64,000 nt of DNA from Pseudocoprococcus catus (lineage in GTDB: Bacteria; Bacillota; Clostridia; Lachnospirales; Lachnospiraceae): assembly GCF_902381825.1 (NCBI RefSeq), contig NZ_LR698973.1:3053137-3117136 (forward strand), read 5' to 3'. The notes under the pieces were generated by a model that was given only the letters and a program-made list of their open reading frames with translations, did no database searches and had not been told where the DNA came from. Below, one piece after another: positions 51,588 to 59,713 of the stretch (positions are counted from its first letter, which is position 1; every line of letters starts with the position of its first letter). The position numbers and the translations under genes were made by a program.

Positions 51588-51845
51588 ATGAGTGAGAAAA
51601 CAGAGATTACTTTCATGCAAACAAGATTAATCCGGCTTGCTTCAGAAGAGTGACATTTACCTGTTGAACAGATTATCCACTTGTTTAAAGAAGCCGATGT
51701 TCTTGGATATATAGAAAAATGTTATGAAATTTTTCATTGTGAAGGCGATGAAGCTGTACTTGAAGATATTACTGAATTTTTGCAAGGACAGAAAAGAGAT
51801 ATTGACAGATTTTCTATGTTCAAAGACAGGAAAAGCACTGTATGA
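51588..51845 (+). pseudogene. DUF3791 gene with nonsense codon
   Basis: ATG 51588 (after AAGGAGAA) reads SEKTEITFMQTRLIRLASEE, then TGA at 51651-51653 where a Trp codon would fit, then HLPVEQIIHLFKEADVLGYI and onward in the same frame to 51845. The restored protein is 85 residues. DUF3791 genes usually sit beside a DUF3990 partner; a scrap in another frame (AELYREELKKSGYQIL) follows at about 51885-51950 and may be part of such a partner. Confidence 0.75.
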
Positions 51846-51971
51846 TGAAAAACAAAGCTGTGGTGCAATGGTCCGGCATATATAGCTGAATTGTATAGGG
51901 AAGAGTTAAAGAAATCCGGATATCAGATCCTTTTAATTTCGGAACATTGATCTCAGTTTTTTATACCCAGG

Positions 51972-52003
51972 AATCGGCATTTATGAATAAGCCGATTCTT
52001 TTT
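51972..52003 (+). terminator. Terminator
   Basis: AATCGGC (51972-51978)/GCCGATT (51991-51997) followed by CTTTTT. Downstream, 52004-52244 is AT-rich DNA with no gene except promoter-like elements (TATAAT near 52117) for the hybrid kinase. Confidence 0.8.
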
Positions 52004-52244
52004 ATTATGCCACAGTAAAAAATAAAGGAAGTTACAAAAATCCGACTGCATGCTATTGAAATATTAGCATGGACACATGTTTTGAAAAAAAGATGGCAGA
52101 ATAATATGTCGCTGTGATATAATAAAGAAAACAATTTGACATTTATATTCGGAATATTTGGAAGAGAATGAAAAGTGGATAAACTTTAAAAATAAAACAG
52201 AAAACTTAAAGTCATTTAAGACTTTTTAAGCACGAGGGAAGCGT

Positions 52245-54263
52245 ATGGATGATTTCAAAAAACTCACAGAGCAACTTTTGAAAGTATATATTAATGCCGA
52301 ATCAGTAGATAATTTTGGTATAGAGAATTATTTTGATGAAAATATTAGTCTGATTGGAACTGGGAAACATGAGTTATTCACGAATCTGCATGAGTTTTTA
52401 GAATCATTTAAATTTGATGTAAAACGGAGAGGTAAAATCAGACTTGAAGTACAAAATTTACATCAGAAAGAAGAACGGCTTGATGATGACCATGTTCTTG
52501 CACACGGAACAGTAGATTTTACTGGTCTGTTTAAAGATGGTTCTATTTGTTTTAAAATGGAGACAAGATTTACGATTATCTATAAGTGGACGAATGGGAA
52601 ATGGCTGGTTCAGCATCTGCATCAGTCAACACCGGATCTGGAACAGATGGACGGTGAAGAGTTTCCTCTCACATTGGGGAAGCAGGTTCAAAAAACTCGG
52701 CAGGCTCTTCATGCCTTAGGCACTGCTTATTATCATATTTCAAGGCTTAACTTAAAAACAAAGAAGATTGAACTTGTCAAAAGATCTCGAAAAATGGGTA
52801 TGGATATTAAAGATAACACAGCAGATTGGGATCCACAGTTCGAGGTTATCGAGAGTATTATAGCAGAACCCTTTGTACAGAAGTATATAGATTTTTTTGA
52901 TATAGAAACCATGGCGGCCCGTCTTCATAATAAAGAATCTATGTCTTCTGAATTCAAAAAGAAGGATGGCTCATGGTTTCTTTCTATGGTTGTTCCGCAG
53001 AGTTATGATAACAATGGAAATGTTACATCCGTGCTGTTTGCAAATCGAGATGTGACAGATGAAAAACTGCGGGAATTAAAACAGGAGGAAGAATTGCGGG
53101 AAGCAAAATTAAAAGCAGAATGTGCAAATAAAGCAAAATCGTCATTTCTGTATAATATGTCTCATGATATCAGAACTCCTATGAATGCAATCATTGGCTA
53201 TGCAGAACTGGCGTCCAGACATTTGCAGGAAACAGATAAACTTGGCAGATATCTTGAAGAAATTCAAATATGCGGAAAAGAACTTTTGTCGATGCTTGGT
53301 AACGTTTTGGATCTTGCAAGAATTGAAAATAATAAGGTTGAAATAGAATGTACTGTTTCAAATGTCCATGAGTGCTTTGAAAATTGTGTCATTATGTTCC
53401 AACAACAGGCAGAAAGTAAAAATCAGACGCTCTCTTTGACAGAACAAATCATGTATCCGTATGTATATATGGATGCACCGCACCTGTCAGAAGTCTGTCT
53501 TAATATTATAAGCAATGCAATAAAGTATACAAATACAGGAGGTAGGATATCCTGTAATGTTGTACAGAAATCCTGTGAAAAAGAAGACTGGTGCAATATG
53601 ATCATTAGCATTACCGATAATGGAATTGGTATGTCTGAAGAATTCCAAAAGCGTATTTTTGAAACTTTTGAAAGAGAACGTAACACTACATCCAGTCATA
53701 TTGAAGGCAGTGGCATCGGAATGGGTATTACGAAAAAGCTTGTAGAACTCATGGATGGGACAATAGAAGTGAAAAGTAAGCAAGGTAAGGGTTCCACATT
53801 TACGGTGACTATTCCTTGCAGGAAAGCGTCAAAAGAAGATTCTCTGGTGAAGGAAAATAGTAGTCTGAGCAATAAGAATTGTTTGAACGGTGTTCGAATC
53901 TTATTAGTCGAAGATAATGAGATCAATACAGAAATTGCAACGGAACTATTGACAGAAGAAGGATGTATTGTTGAGTCTGCCAATGATGGTGTTGCATGCA
54001 TTGATATGATTGAAAGGGCTGATGCTGATTATTACAAGATGATCCTTATGGATATCCAGATGCCGGTTATGAATGGATATGACGCTACATTAACTATCCG
54101 AAAGATGAAGGATAGGAAAAAAGCCAGTATCCCAATTATTGCGATGACTGCCAATGCTTTCGCAGAAGATATACAAAAGGTTCTTTCTGTTGGAATGAAT
54201 GCGCATGTTGCAAAGCCTGTTGATATGAACATTCTTGTGCCAACAATGATGAAATATTTATAA
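52245..54263 (+). CDS. Hybrid sensor histidine kinase with SnoaL-like N-terminus and receiver
   Basis: 672 residues, no membrane helices. Residues 1-135 form a nuclear-transport-factor-2/SnoaL-like domain (ENISLIGTGKHELFTNLHEF, FTIIYKWTNGKWLVQHLHQS). Then a PAS-like region (150-275), H-box NMSHDIRTPMNAIIGYAEL, ATPase motifs (NIISNAIKYTN, ITDNGIGM, GSGIGMGITKK) and a C-terminal receiver (VEDNEINTEIA, phospho-acceptor in ILMDIQMPVMNG, AKPVD). The soluble SnoaL-like input is typical of large multidomain gut Firmicute kinases. No output partner adjoins it. Confidence 0.9.
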   Translation: MDDFKKLTEQLLKVYINAESVDNFGIENYFDENISLIGTGKHELFTNLHEFLESFKFDVKRRGKIRLEVQNLHQKEERLDDDHVLAHGTVDFTGLFKDGSICFKMETRFTIIYKWTNGKWLVQHLHQSTPDLEQMDGEEFPLTLGKQVQKTRQALHALGTAYYHISRLNLKTKKIELVKRSRKMGMDIKDNTADWDPQFEVIESIIAEPFVQKYIDFFDIETMAARLHNKESMSSEFKKKDGSWFLSMVVPQSYDNNGNVTSVLFANRDVTDEKLRELKQEEELREAKLKAECANKAKSSFLYNMSHDIRTPMNAIIGYAELASRHLQETDKLGRYLEEIQICGKELLSMLGNVLDLARIENNKVEIECTVSNVHECFENCVIMFQQQAESKNQTLSLTEQIMYPYVYMDAPHLSEVCLNIISNAIKYTNTGGRISCNVVQKSCEKEDWCNMIISITDNGIGMSEEFQKRIFETFERERNTTSSHIEGSGIGMGITKKLVELMDGTIEVKSKQGKGSTFTVTIPCRKASKEDSLVKENSSLSNKNCLNGVRILLVEDNEINTEIATELLTEEGCIVESANDGVACIDMIERADADYYKMILMDIQMPVMNGYDATLTIRKMKDRKKASIPIIAMTANAFAEDIQKVLSVGMNAHVAKPVDMNILVPTMMKYL

Positions 54264-54302
54264 TAGACAGCTTCAATGAAAAAAGCACAATATAATACAA
54301 TG

Positions 54303-54375
54303 AAAAGATTCGTCGGCAAATCAGTCGAAAGGCTGAGACGCAAAGCTATAGGGTCTGTAAAATGACAGCAAATGC
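54303..54375 (+). ncRNA. c-di-GMP-I (GEMM) riboswitch, 3' half missing
   Basis: The bases from about 54308 contain GGCAAATCAGTCGAAAGG, GACGCAAAGCTATAGGG and TCTGTAAAATGACAGC, the diagnostic first hairpin with GAAA tetraloop and the ACGCAAAGC core of the c-di-GMP-I aptamer. The expected second hairpin (the GCC-GGTTGCC-type receptor arm) is absent. After ATGACAGC the sequence becomes the coding end of a receiver domain. It is a truncated aptamer, probably not functional. Confidence 0.75.
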
Positions 54376-54496
54376 ATTTGAAGAAGATAAGAGAGATGCT
54401 GTTGCAGCTGGAATGAATGGTCATATCGCAAAGCCAATCCAGGTTGATAACATGCTGTCGATATTAGCGGAAATCATAAGGCAACAAGAAAAGTAA
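54362..54496 (+). pseudogene. C-terminal tail of a receiver domain
   Basis: The frame from ATG 54362 reads TANAFEEDKRDAVAAGMNGH, then IAKPIQVDNMLSILAEIIRQ and ends QEK at TAA. This is the end of a response-regulator receiver like that of the upstream kinase but not identical to it, so a second hybrid protein once stood here. Its first codons are shared with the riboswitch end, which marks the deletion junction. Confidence 0.75.
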
Positions 54497-54568
54497 ATGA
54501 GCTGACGATTATAGTAATAGCGAGGACTTGAAAGCCCTCGCTATTACTATGCATTTTCAGTAAATGAA

Positions 54569-55510
54569 TTATTTCTGGTCCAGTACGGACTGAATCTGCT
54601 TCATCAGCTGATCGTAGTTTGACTGATCGTCAATGCCACCCATGAAAGGTTCCCCAACGATATTTCCGTCTTTATCTACAAGAACTGTTGTCGGGAATGC
54701 CATAATGTTTCCTGCATATTTTCCGACGGTTGAATCGGAATCGAAAGTCAGGTTTTTGTAGGAAGCTCCCTGGGCCTTCAGGATTTCTTTCGCTTCTTTG
54801 ATTCCATCCTGATTATCATCTAATGTATCTGTATTGATACCAACAACTTCGCCACCCATTTCTTTGAGTTTCTCATTTAATTCATTCAGCTTAGAGAGCT
54901 CTCCGACACATGGCTTGCATCCACTGAACCAGAAGTTTACAACTGTAACTTTATTTTTAGCGAAAAGACTGTCATCTACATCGTTTCCATCCAGATCTTT
55001 TCCTTTGAAACCTTTGAATACAGCTGTGGATTCGTCTGATTTGGAGGAAGAGCTGTCAGAGGAATCGGATGCAGCAATCTCTTTCTCAAGCTTGGCAATT
55101 TCTTCTTCAATTCCGCGGATTGTCTCGATGTCTTTGCACAGAGTTTTATATTCTTCTTCAGAGAAAGAGTCTTTGTTAGATTCCACTGTGCTTGCGAGGG
55201 AATCAGCATAGTTTTCGCTCATGGCATCACCGGCAGCGTTCTTGTTCATAAGACCAAAGGCTTTGTCCCATGCATCTTTGTGATCAGCAAAAAGCTGGTT
55301 TTCCTGCTGGTAAAGGTCATCCCGTTTTTCGTTCAGCTCGTCTGCGCTGCCCATTTCTGTTGTGGAAGAAGATTCCTGTTTTGTGTTTGTATTGTCTGTT
55401 GTGGAGGAATTTCCGCAGCCTGTAAACGCAAAAAGTACAGAAATGGCAAGGAATGCAGCAATTACCTTTTTTAATTTCATTGAGTTTGTTCTAAGTGTTT
55501 TGTTTTTCAT
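54569..55510 (-). CDS. TlpA/ResA-like thioredoxin lipoprotein
   Basis: 313 residues. A lipoprotein signal (VIAAFLAISVLFAFTGCGNS, lipobox Cys) leads to a Ser/Thr-rich linker, a helical region (about 55-150), then a TlpA-type thioredoxin domain with NFWFSGCKPCVGELSKLNE (CxxC) and AFPTTVLVDKDG. It would act outside the membrane as a thiol reductase. Start 55510 has AAAGGAG about 10 bases upstream. Third gene of a CXXC/4Fe-4S/TlpA operon; a TlpA with a 4Fe-4S membrane protein suggests electron transfer across the membrane. Confidence 0.88.
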   Translation of the reverse strand: MKNKTLRTNSMKLKKVIAAFLAISVLFAFTGCGNSSTTDNTNTKQESSSTTEMGSADELNEKRDDLYQQENQLFADHKDAWDKAFGLMNKNAAGDAMSENYADSLASTVESNKDSFSEEEYKTLCKDIETIRGIEEEIAKLEKEIAASDSSDSSSSKSDESTAVFKGFKGKDLDGNDVDDSLFAKNKVTVVNFWFSGCKPCVGELSKLNELNEKLKEMGGEVVGINTDTLDDNQDGIKEAKEILKAQGASYKNLTFDSDSTVGKYAGNIMAFPTTVLVDKDGNIVGEPFMGGIDDQSNYDQLMKQIQSVLDQK

Positions 55511-55540
55511 GATTTTAAATCTCCTTTAAATTACGTTTTA

Positions 55541-56419
55541 TTAGTTTTTATTTTCAGCCTGTTTCTTAGTTGAAAATCCGTAATGATAGCAGATTGCATC
55601 AGTCGGACAGGCTTTCATACATTCTCCGCATCGGATACACTCCGGATGGTTTGGTGTGTCTACTACATTGACATCCATCTTACAGACACGACTACATTTC
55701 TGACAGCCAACACATTTCTCATGATCAACCTGAATCTTAAGAAAAGATACCTTGTTAAACAGTGAGTAAATAGCACCCAGCGGGCAGATCCATTTACAAA
55801 ATGGACGGTAAAACAAGATGCTCAGGATGATGAAAAGCGCAAGGATTGTGAACTTAAATGTAAATAAATGTCCGAGTGCGGCACGAATTCCTGAGTTGGC
55901 AAGTGCCAGCGGAATTGCGCCTTCAAGTACGCCCTGTGGGCAAATGTATTTGCAGAAGAAAGGATCTCCCATACCAAGTGAATTGGTTACAAATGCCGGA
56001 AGTAGTATAACAAAGACGACCAGAATCACATATTTCAGATACCGCAGAGGCTTCAGTTTTGCGGTGGAAAGTTTCTTGCCCGGAATCTTATGCAGCAGAT
56101 CCTGGAACCATCCAAACGGACAGAGGAATCCACAGATAAACCGTCCTAACAGAACACCTAACAGGATGAAAAATCCGGTGATGTAGTAGGTAAATTTGAA
56201 TTTTGAAGAACCAACCACGGCTTGAAAAGCTCCAATCGGACAGGCACCTGTGGCGGCAGGACAAGAGTAACAGTTTAGTCCCGGGACGCACATCGTTTTT
56301 ACATTTCCCTGATAAATTTTCCCTTTAAACAGATTCGGGATGTGAATGTTGGTCAGCAGTGTAGCAGCTGCCTGAATCCATCCGCGGAAGCGGACCAGAA
56401 AGTTTTTGTTTGATTTCAT
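55541..56419 (-). CDS. 4Fe-4S membrane protein (NapH/CcoG-like)
   Basis: 292 residues: four to five membrane helices with paired FxCGFLCPFG and FCKWICPLG motifs, a further FFCKYICPQG, and two C-terminal 4Fe-4S clusters (CVGCQKCSRVC and CIRCGECMKACP). This is the NapH/YccM-type polyferredoxin fold. I chose ATG 56419, just past the CXXC gene's stop; a GTG at 56440 is also in frame and would overlap that gene. It probably passes electrons to the TlpA-like protein. Confidence 0.9.
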   Translation of the reverse strand: MKSNKNFLVRFRGWIQAAATLLTNIHIPNLFKGKIYQGNVKTMCVPGLNCYSCPAATGACPIGAFQAVVGSSKFKFTYYITGFFILLGVLLGRFICGFLCPFGWFQDLLHKIPGKKLSTAKLKPLRYLKYVILVVFVILLPAFVTNSLGMGDPFFCKYICPQGVLEGAIPLALANSGIRAALGHLFTFKFTILALFIILSILFYRPFCKWICPLGAIYSLFNKVSFLKIQVDHEKCVGCQKCSRVCKMDVNVVDTPNHPECIRCGECMKACPTDAICYHYGFSTKKQAENKN

Positions 56420-56423
56420 TTTC

Positions 56424-56564
56424 TTATCCAATTCCGACACACTCCATACATAATTTTATTGCTTTACTGAGTACAACTGCAGCTTCTCCGCGGAAAATTC
56501 CAACAAGAAAAAATACCATACCGGCTGCAAGTAAAAAAACTTGTGTTGCTTTTTCTGATTTCAT
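56424..56564 (-). CDS. CD1871A-like CXXC small membrane protein
   Basis: 46 residues, too short for many gene callers. One membrane helix (about 7-24) followed by RGEAAVVLSKAIKLCMECVG, the C-terminal CMEC motif of the CD1871A family. First gene of the redox operon, transcribed leftward. The start at 56564 is the only ATG; the site upstream is weak (AGAGGTATTTGA). Confidence 0.82.
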   Translation of the reverse strand: MKSEKATQVFLLAAGMVFFLVGIFRGEAAVVLSKAIKLCMECVGIG

Positions 56565-56631
56565 TCAAATACCTCTTGTTACTGTAAGTAGTAACTGTTC
56601 CTTTCAATGTTATTGTTCTTTAGGTGTCTTA

Positions 56632-56660
56632 TTGACCGTTCTATGGTTACATTATATAAT
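56632..56660 (+). promoter_or_regulatory. Promoter of the divergent two-component genes
   Basis: TTGACC (56632-56637), 17-base spacer, TATAAT (56655-56660). It lies 28 bases before the regulator's ATG, so the leader is very short. It sits in the 120-base gap to the divergent redox operon. Confidence 0.75.
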
Positions 56661-56687
56661 ATAGAATGTAAATTTCCTGTTAAGAAA

Positions 56688-57383
56688 ATGGAGAAAAGTA
56701 AATTGAAATTATTAGTTGTTGAAGATGAGAAGAAATTATGTGATATGATTGCGAAAAGTCTGCATCAGGCAGGTTATGAGGTGGATACGTGTAATGACGG
56801 AGAACAGGCATTGGATATGATCTATGCGGAACTGTATGATCTGATTGTGCTTGATCTTAATCTGCCCGGGATGGATGGGATGGAGATTCTTCGGGAGCTT
56901 CGCAAAGAAAATGAAGAGACAAAAGTATTAATTCTGTCTGCGAGAAGTCAGATTGCAGATAAGGTTGAGGGATTGGATTCAGGTGCAAATGATTATATGG
57001 AAAAACCATTTCATCTGCAGGAACTGGAAGCTCGCGTGAGAAGCCTGACAAGAAGAAAATTTGTACAAAAAAATATTTGTCTGGAATGTGGAAAACTTCG
57101 ATTTGATACGAGAGAAAGGGTTGCATATGCAGAAGATAACCCTGTTGCGTTGACGAGAAAAGAAAATGGAATTCTAGAGTATCTTCTTTTGAATCAGGGA
57201 AGACCGGTCAGTCAGGAAGAACTGATTGAGCATGTATGGGATTCTTCTGTAGACAGTTTCAGCGGATCAATCCGAGTGCATATGTCTTCTTTGAGAAAAA
57301 AACTGAAAGCAGGACTAGGATATGATCCGATCGTGAACAAAATCGGTGAGGGCTATAAGATAGGGGGAGATAGCAGAGCATGA
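56688..57383 (+). CDS. OmpR-family response regulator (redox locus)
   Basis: 231 residues: receiver (VVEDEKKLCD, LIVLDLNLPGMDGM, YMEKPFHLQEL) and winged helix (ALTRKENGILEYLLLNQG, IRVHMSSLRKKL). I chose ATG 56688 because the promoter at 56632-56660 lies between it and the upstream in-frame ATG at 56607. Overlaps the kinase start by four bases. Probably controls the divergent CXXC/4Fe-4S/TlpA operon. Confidence 0.92.
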   Translation: MEKSKLKLLVVEDEKKLCDMIAKSLHQAGYEVDTCNDGEQALDMIYAELYDLIVLDLNLPGMDGMEILRELRKENEETKVLILSARSQIADKVEGLDSGANDYMEKPFHLQELEARVRSLTRRKFVQKNICLECGKLRFDTRERVAYAEDNPVALTRKENGILEYLLLNQGRPVSQEELIEHVWDSSVDSFSGSIRVHMSSLRKKLKAGLGYDPIVNKIGEGYKIGGDSRA

Positions 57384-58558
57384 AAAAAATATCACTTCAG
57401 TGGAAATTAACATTTCTTACAACAGTGTTGATCACCATATTATGCGGATGTCTTACATTTTTCTTATATAAAAACGGCGTCTATTATTTCGATACGCTTC
57501 AGGAGTCTATCACGGATCAGAGCACAGCGCCGGAAGCGGTGTACATTGATATTCCGGATGACGAGTGGGATGACTTTGTGGCACAGTTTTCCATGAAGGT
57601 TTATAACTCCAAATCAGACTATAGAAGCAGAAGCCTTCTGATTACTGCTATTGTAGCGTTGTTTGGCGGCGCAGTGACGTATTTTATCAGTGGACGGGCA
57701 TTGAAACCACTCAAGGAATTTTCAGAGACAGTGGAAAAAGTTCAGGCACAGAATCTGACAGATTATATAATCGAAGAGAATAAGATTGCAGAGTTAGACA
57801 GACTTCGCATATCTTACAACAAAATGCTTATGCGGCTTTCAGAATCATTTGAGACGCAGCGTCAGTTTACGGGAAATGCAGCTCATGAATTGCGTACGCC
57901 ACTGGCCTTAATCCAGGCACAACTGGATCTATACCATACAACAGAACATCCAGAGAGTACAACAGCGGCAGAAGAGACAATTCAGATGGTAACGGAACAG
58001 AATGAACGTCTTAGCAAGTTGGTCAGAACGCTTTTGGATATGAGCGAATTACAGACGGTAGCGCGAAATGACAAAATTGAGATCCATAGTCTGATTGAGG
58101 AAGTACTGACAGATCTGGAACCGCTGGCACAGGAAAAGAAGGTTGAACTGATACAGAAGTCACAGGGAGCAGGAGAAAAGGCAGATGAAGAATTATTTTT
58201 GACAGGAAGTGATATTCTGATTTACAGAATGTTATATAATCTTGTGGAAAATGCGATTAAATATAATCGGACCGATGGAACTGTTACAGTATCAGCAAAG
58301 AGGGAGAAGAACGAAGTTGTTCTGACGGTTTCGGATACAGGAAATGGAATTGATGAGGCATTCAGGGAGCAGATTTTTGAACCGTTCTTCCGGATAGATA
58401 AGTCAAGAAGCCGGGAGCTTGGAGGTGTGGGCCTTGGACTTGCGATGGTTCGAGAAGTTGTGAGGGTTCATGACGGGACGATTAAAGTTTATACAAATGA
58501 GCATGGTGGGACGACATTTGAAGTATGCGGCCTTGCCGAATATCGCGATAACGAGTGA
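57380..58558 (+). CDS. Sensor histidine kinase (redox locus)
   Basis: 392 residues: two membrane helices (about 11-30 and 88-107) around a ~55-residue extracellular loop, HAMP domain, H-box NAAHELRTPLALIQAQLDLY, ATPase motifs NLVENAIKYNRT, SDTGNGI, GVGLGLAMVRE. The last five codons lie inside a 16-bp inverted repeat shared with other places in the window, so the natural C-terminus may have been replaced by a repeat element. Confidence 0.92.
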   Translation: MKKISLQWKLTFLTTVLITILCGCLTFFLYKNGVYYFDTLQESITDQSTAPEAVYIDIPDDEWDDFVAQFSMKVYNSKSDYRSRSLLITAIVALFGGAVTYFISGRALKPLKEFSETVEKVQAQNLTDYIIEENKIAELDRLRISYNKMLMRLSESFETQRQFTGNAAHELRTPLALIQAQLDLYHTTEHPESTTAAEETIQMVTEQNERLSKLVRTLLDMSELQTVARNDKIEIHSLIEEVLTDLEPLAQEKKVELIQKSQGAGEKADEELFLTGSDILIYRMLYNLVENAIKYNRTDGTVTVSAKREKNEVVLTVSDTGNGIDEAFREQIFEPFFRIDKSRSRELGGVGLGLAMVREVVRVHDGTIKVYTNEHGGTTFEVCGLAEYRDNE

Positions 58559-58588
58559 AACTCGCAGAGCGTGTTTCACTCGTTATCG
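58546..58588. terminator. 16-bp perfect inverted repeat over the kinase stop codon
   Basis: CGATAACGAGTGAAAC (58546-58561) and its exact complement (58573-58588) with an 11-base loop. The TGA of the kinase is within the left arm. The preceding bases CGAATATCGCGATAACGAG match 13615-13633 in 18 of 19 positions, so this is a dispersed repeat acting as a two-way terminator between convergent genes. Confidence 0.75.
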
Positions 58589-58603
58589 TGTGTTTTATCT
58601 CAT

Positions 58604-59452
58604 TTATTCTGCACGTAATCCGGTAAGCTCTTCGAAAACCGGTAATTCATAACAAGGAATATAGATTCCATAGGTTTCTGTATTATGTACAACCTCAAGA
58701 ATATAATAGGAATTACAATTGAGACAGCCAAACTTGTCAATTGACATATGATATGGTTTATGTATTCCCTTATCATAAGGCTCCTCTTTATGCCATTCCT
58801 TAATAACTGTATGCTTTTTTACTGTACGAATAGATGAAAGAGAAGACAGCGGGAAAGCATATTTTCCGTTACAGTTGGTTAAATACAGGTTTTCATTATC
58901 ACGGTAAGCTTTAAATATCAGATTGGAAAACTGATGAACCTGAAGCCCTTTTTCTATCGCTTTTATTTTGCCGTTACGTTCAGTGTAGTAGCAAGACAGC
59001 ACATCCACATTTTTAGCATTATCGGGTACAGCAAGCTCCGCCAATATGTCTTTCATGACTCGATCATGGGTAGCCAGCGCATGTTGATTTTCATCCGTAT
59101 CTAAGACATGATGGGATTTTACTTTTTCACAAACTGTTAATAGGACGAATAGAATAACGCAAATAGGAAGAAGCCAAAAAACCCAGGGTGCGTTGTGATA
59201 TGCTTCGGCAAGGGAAACCCGTGCTCTCAATAGGGCGCTGACGCAGATAAAAGCGAGAAAGAGACATATGGATTTAATAATGCGCAGAAGTAAAGGCATT
59301 TTGGACTTTTGGATAATAACATCTTTTTGCTCGGTGGTTTTGGCCAAAGTCTGGGATAATATTTCAGATGGTTTCAGTATTAAAAATTCATTGCCGTTTA
59401 AGCGTTCGTTTTTGCGGTTGGTAGTTATATCAATACCTAAAAATGGTTTCAT
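58604..59452 (-). CDS. Uncharacterised two-helix membrane protein
   Basis: 282 residues. A soluble N-terminus (1-55), two membrane helices (about 57-75 and 90-108) and a C-terminal domain of about 160 residues with a PH/GRAM-like strand pattern (YAFPLSSLSSIRTVKKHTVI) and two cysteines in FGCLNCNSYY. I do not recognise a named family. It starts at ATG 59452 with GGAGGAG upstream. Single gene. Confidence 0.75.
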   Translation of the reverse strand: MKPFLGIDITTNRKNERLNGNEFLILKPSEILSQTLAKTTEQKDVIIQKSKMPLLLRIIKSICLFLAFICVSALLRARVSLAEAYHNAPWVFWLLPICVILFVLLTVCEKVKSHHVLDTDENQHALATHDRVMKDILAELAVPDNAKNVDVLSCYYTERNGKIKAIEKGLQVHQFSNLIFKAYRDNENLYLTNCNGKYAFPLSSLSSIRTVKKHTVIKEWHKEEPYDKGIHKPYHMSIDKFGCLNCNSYYILEVVHNTETYGIYIPCYELPVFEELTGLRAE

Positions 59453-59644
59453 AAGCGAAATTCTCCTCCTATTCGTACTTCAAGTTAACAACATGTTTTA
59501 AAATAAGATAGAGCCGTCAGGGACTGAGTGCCTGTACATCTCTGGTGTTTATATATCATTATTATACATAGATCTGTACAGAATTAAAAGAAGGTTTTAG
59601 TGTATACATTTGGAAGTATCTATCAGTTTTCGCATGTGTTTTTG

Positions 59645-59672
59645 TTGATATTTTCTAAAGTTTTTATATAAT
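59645..59672 (+). promoter_or_regulatory. Promoter of the dipeptide epimerase operon
   Basis: TTGATA (59645-59650), 16-base spacer, TATAAT (59667-59672), 41 bases before the ATG at 59714. Confidence 0.7.
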
Positions 59673-59713
59673 AGAAGCATATTGATAATTACATTTTATG
59701 GGGGAAGAGACAA

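Noticed and set aside
54032..54424. Minus-strand frame across the kinase end and riboswitch
   Set aside because: It is antisense to the receiver domain, and its C-terminal hydrophobic run mirrors receiver codons.
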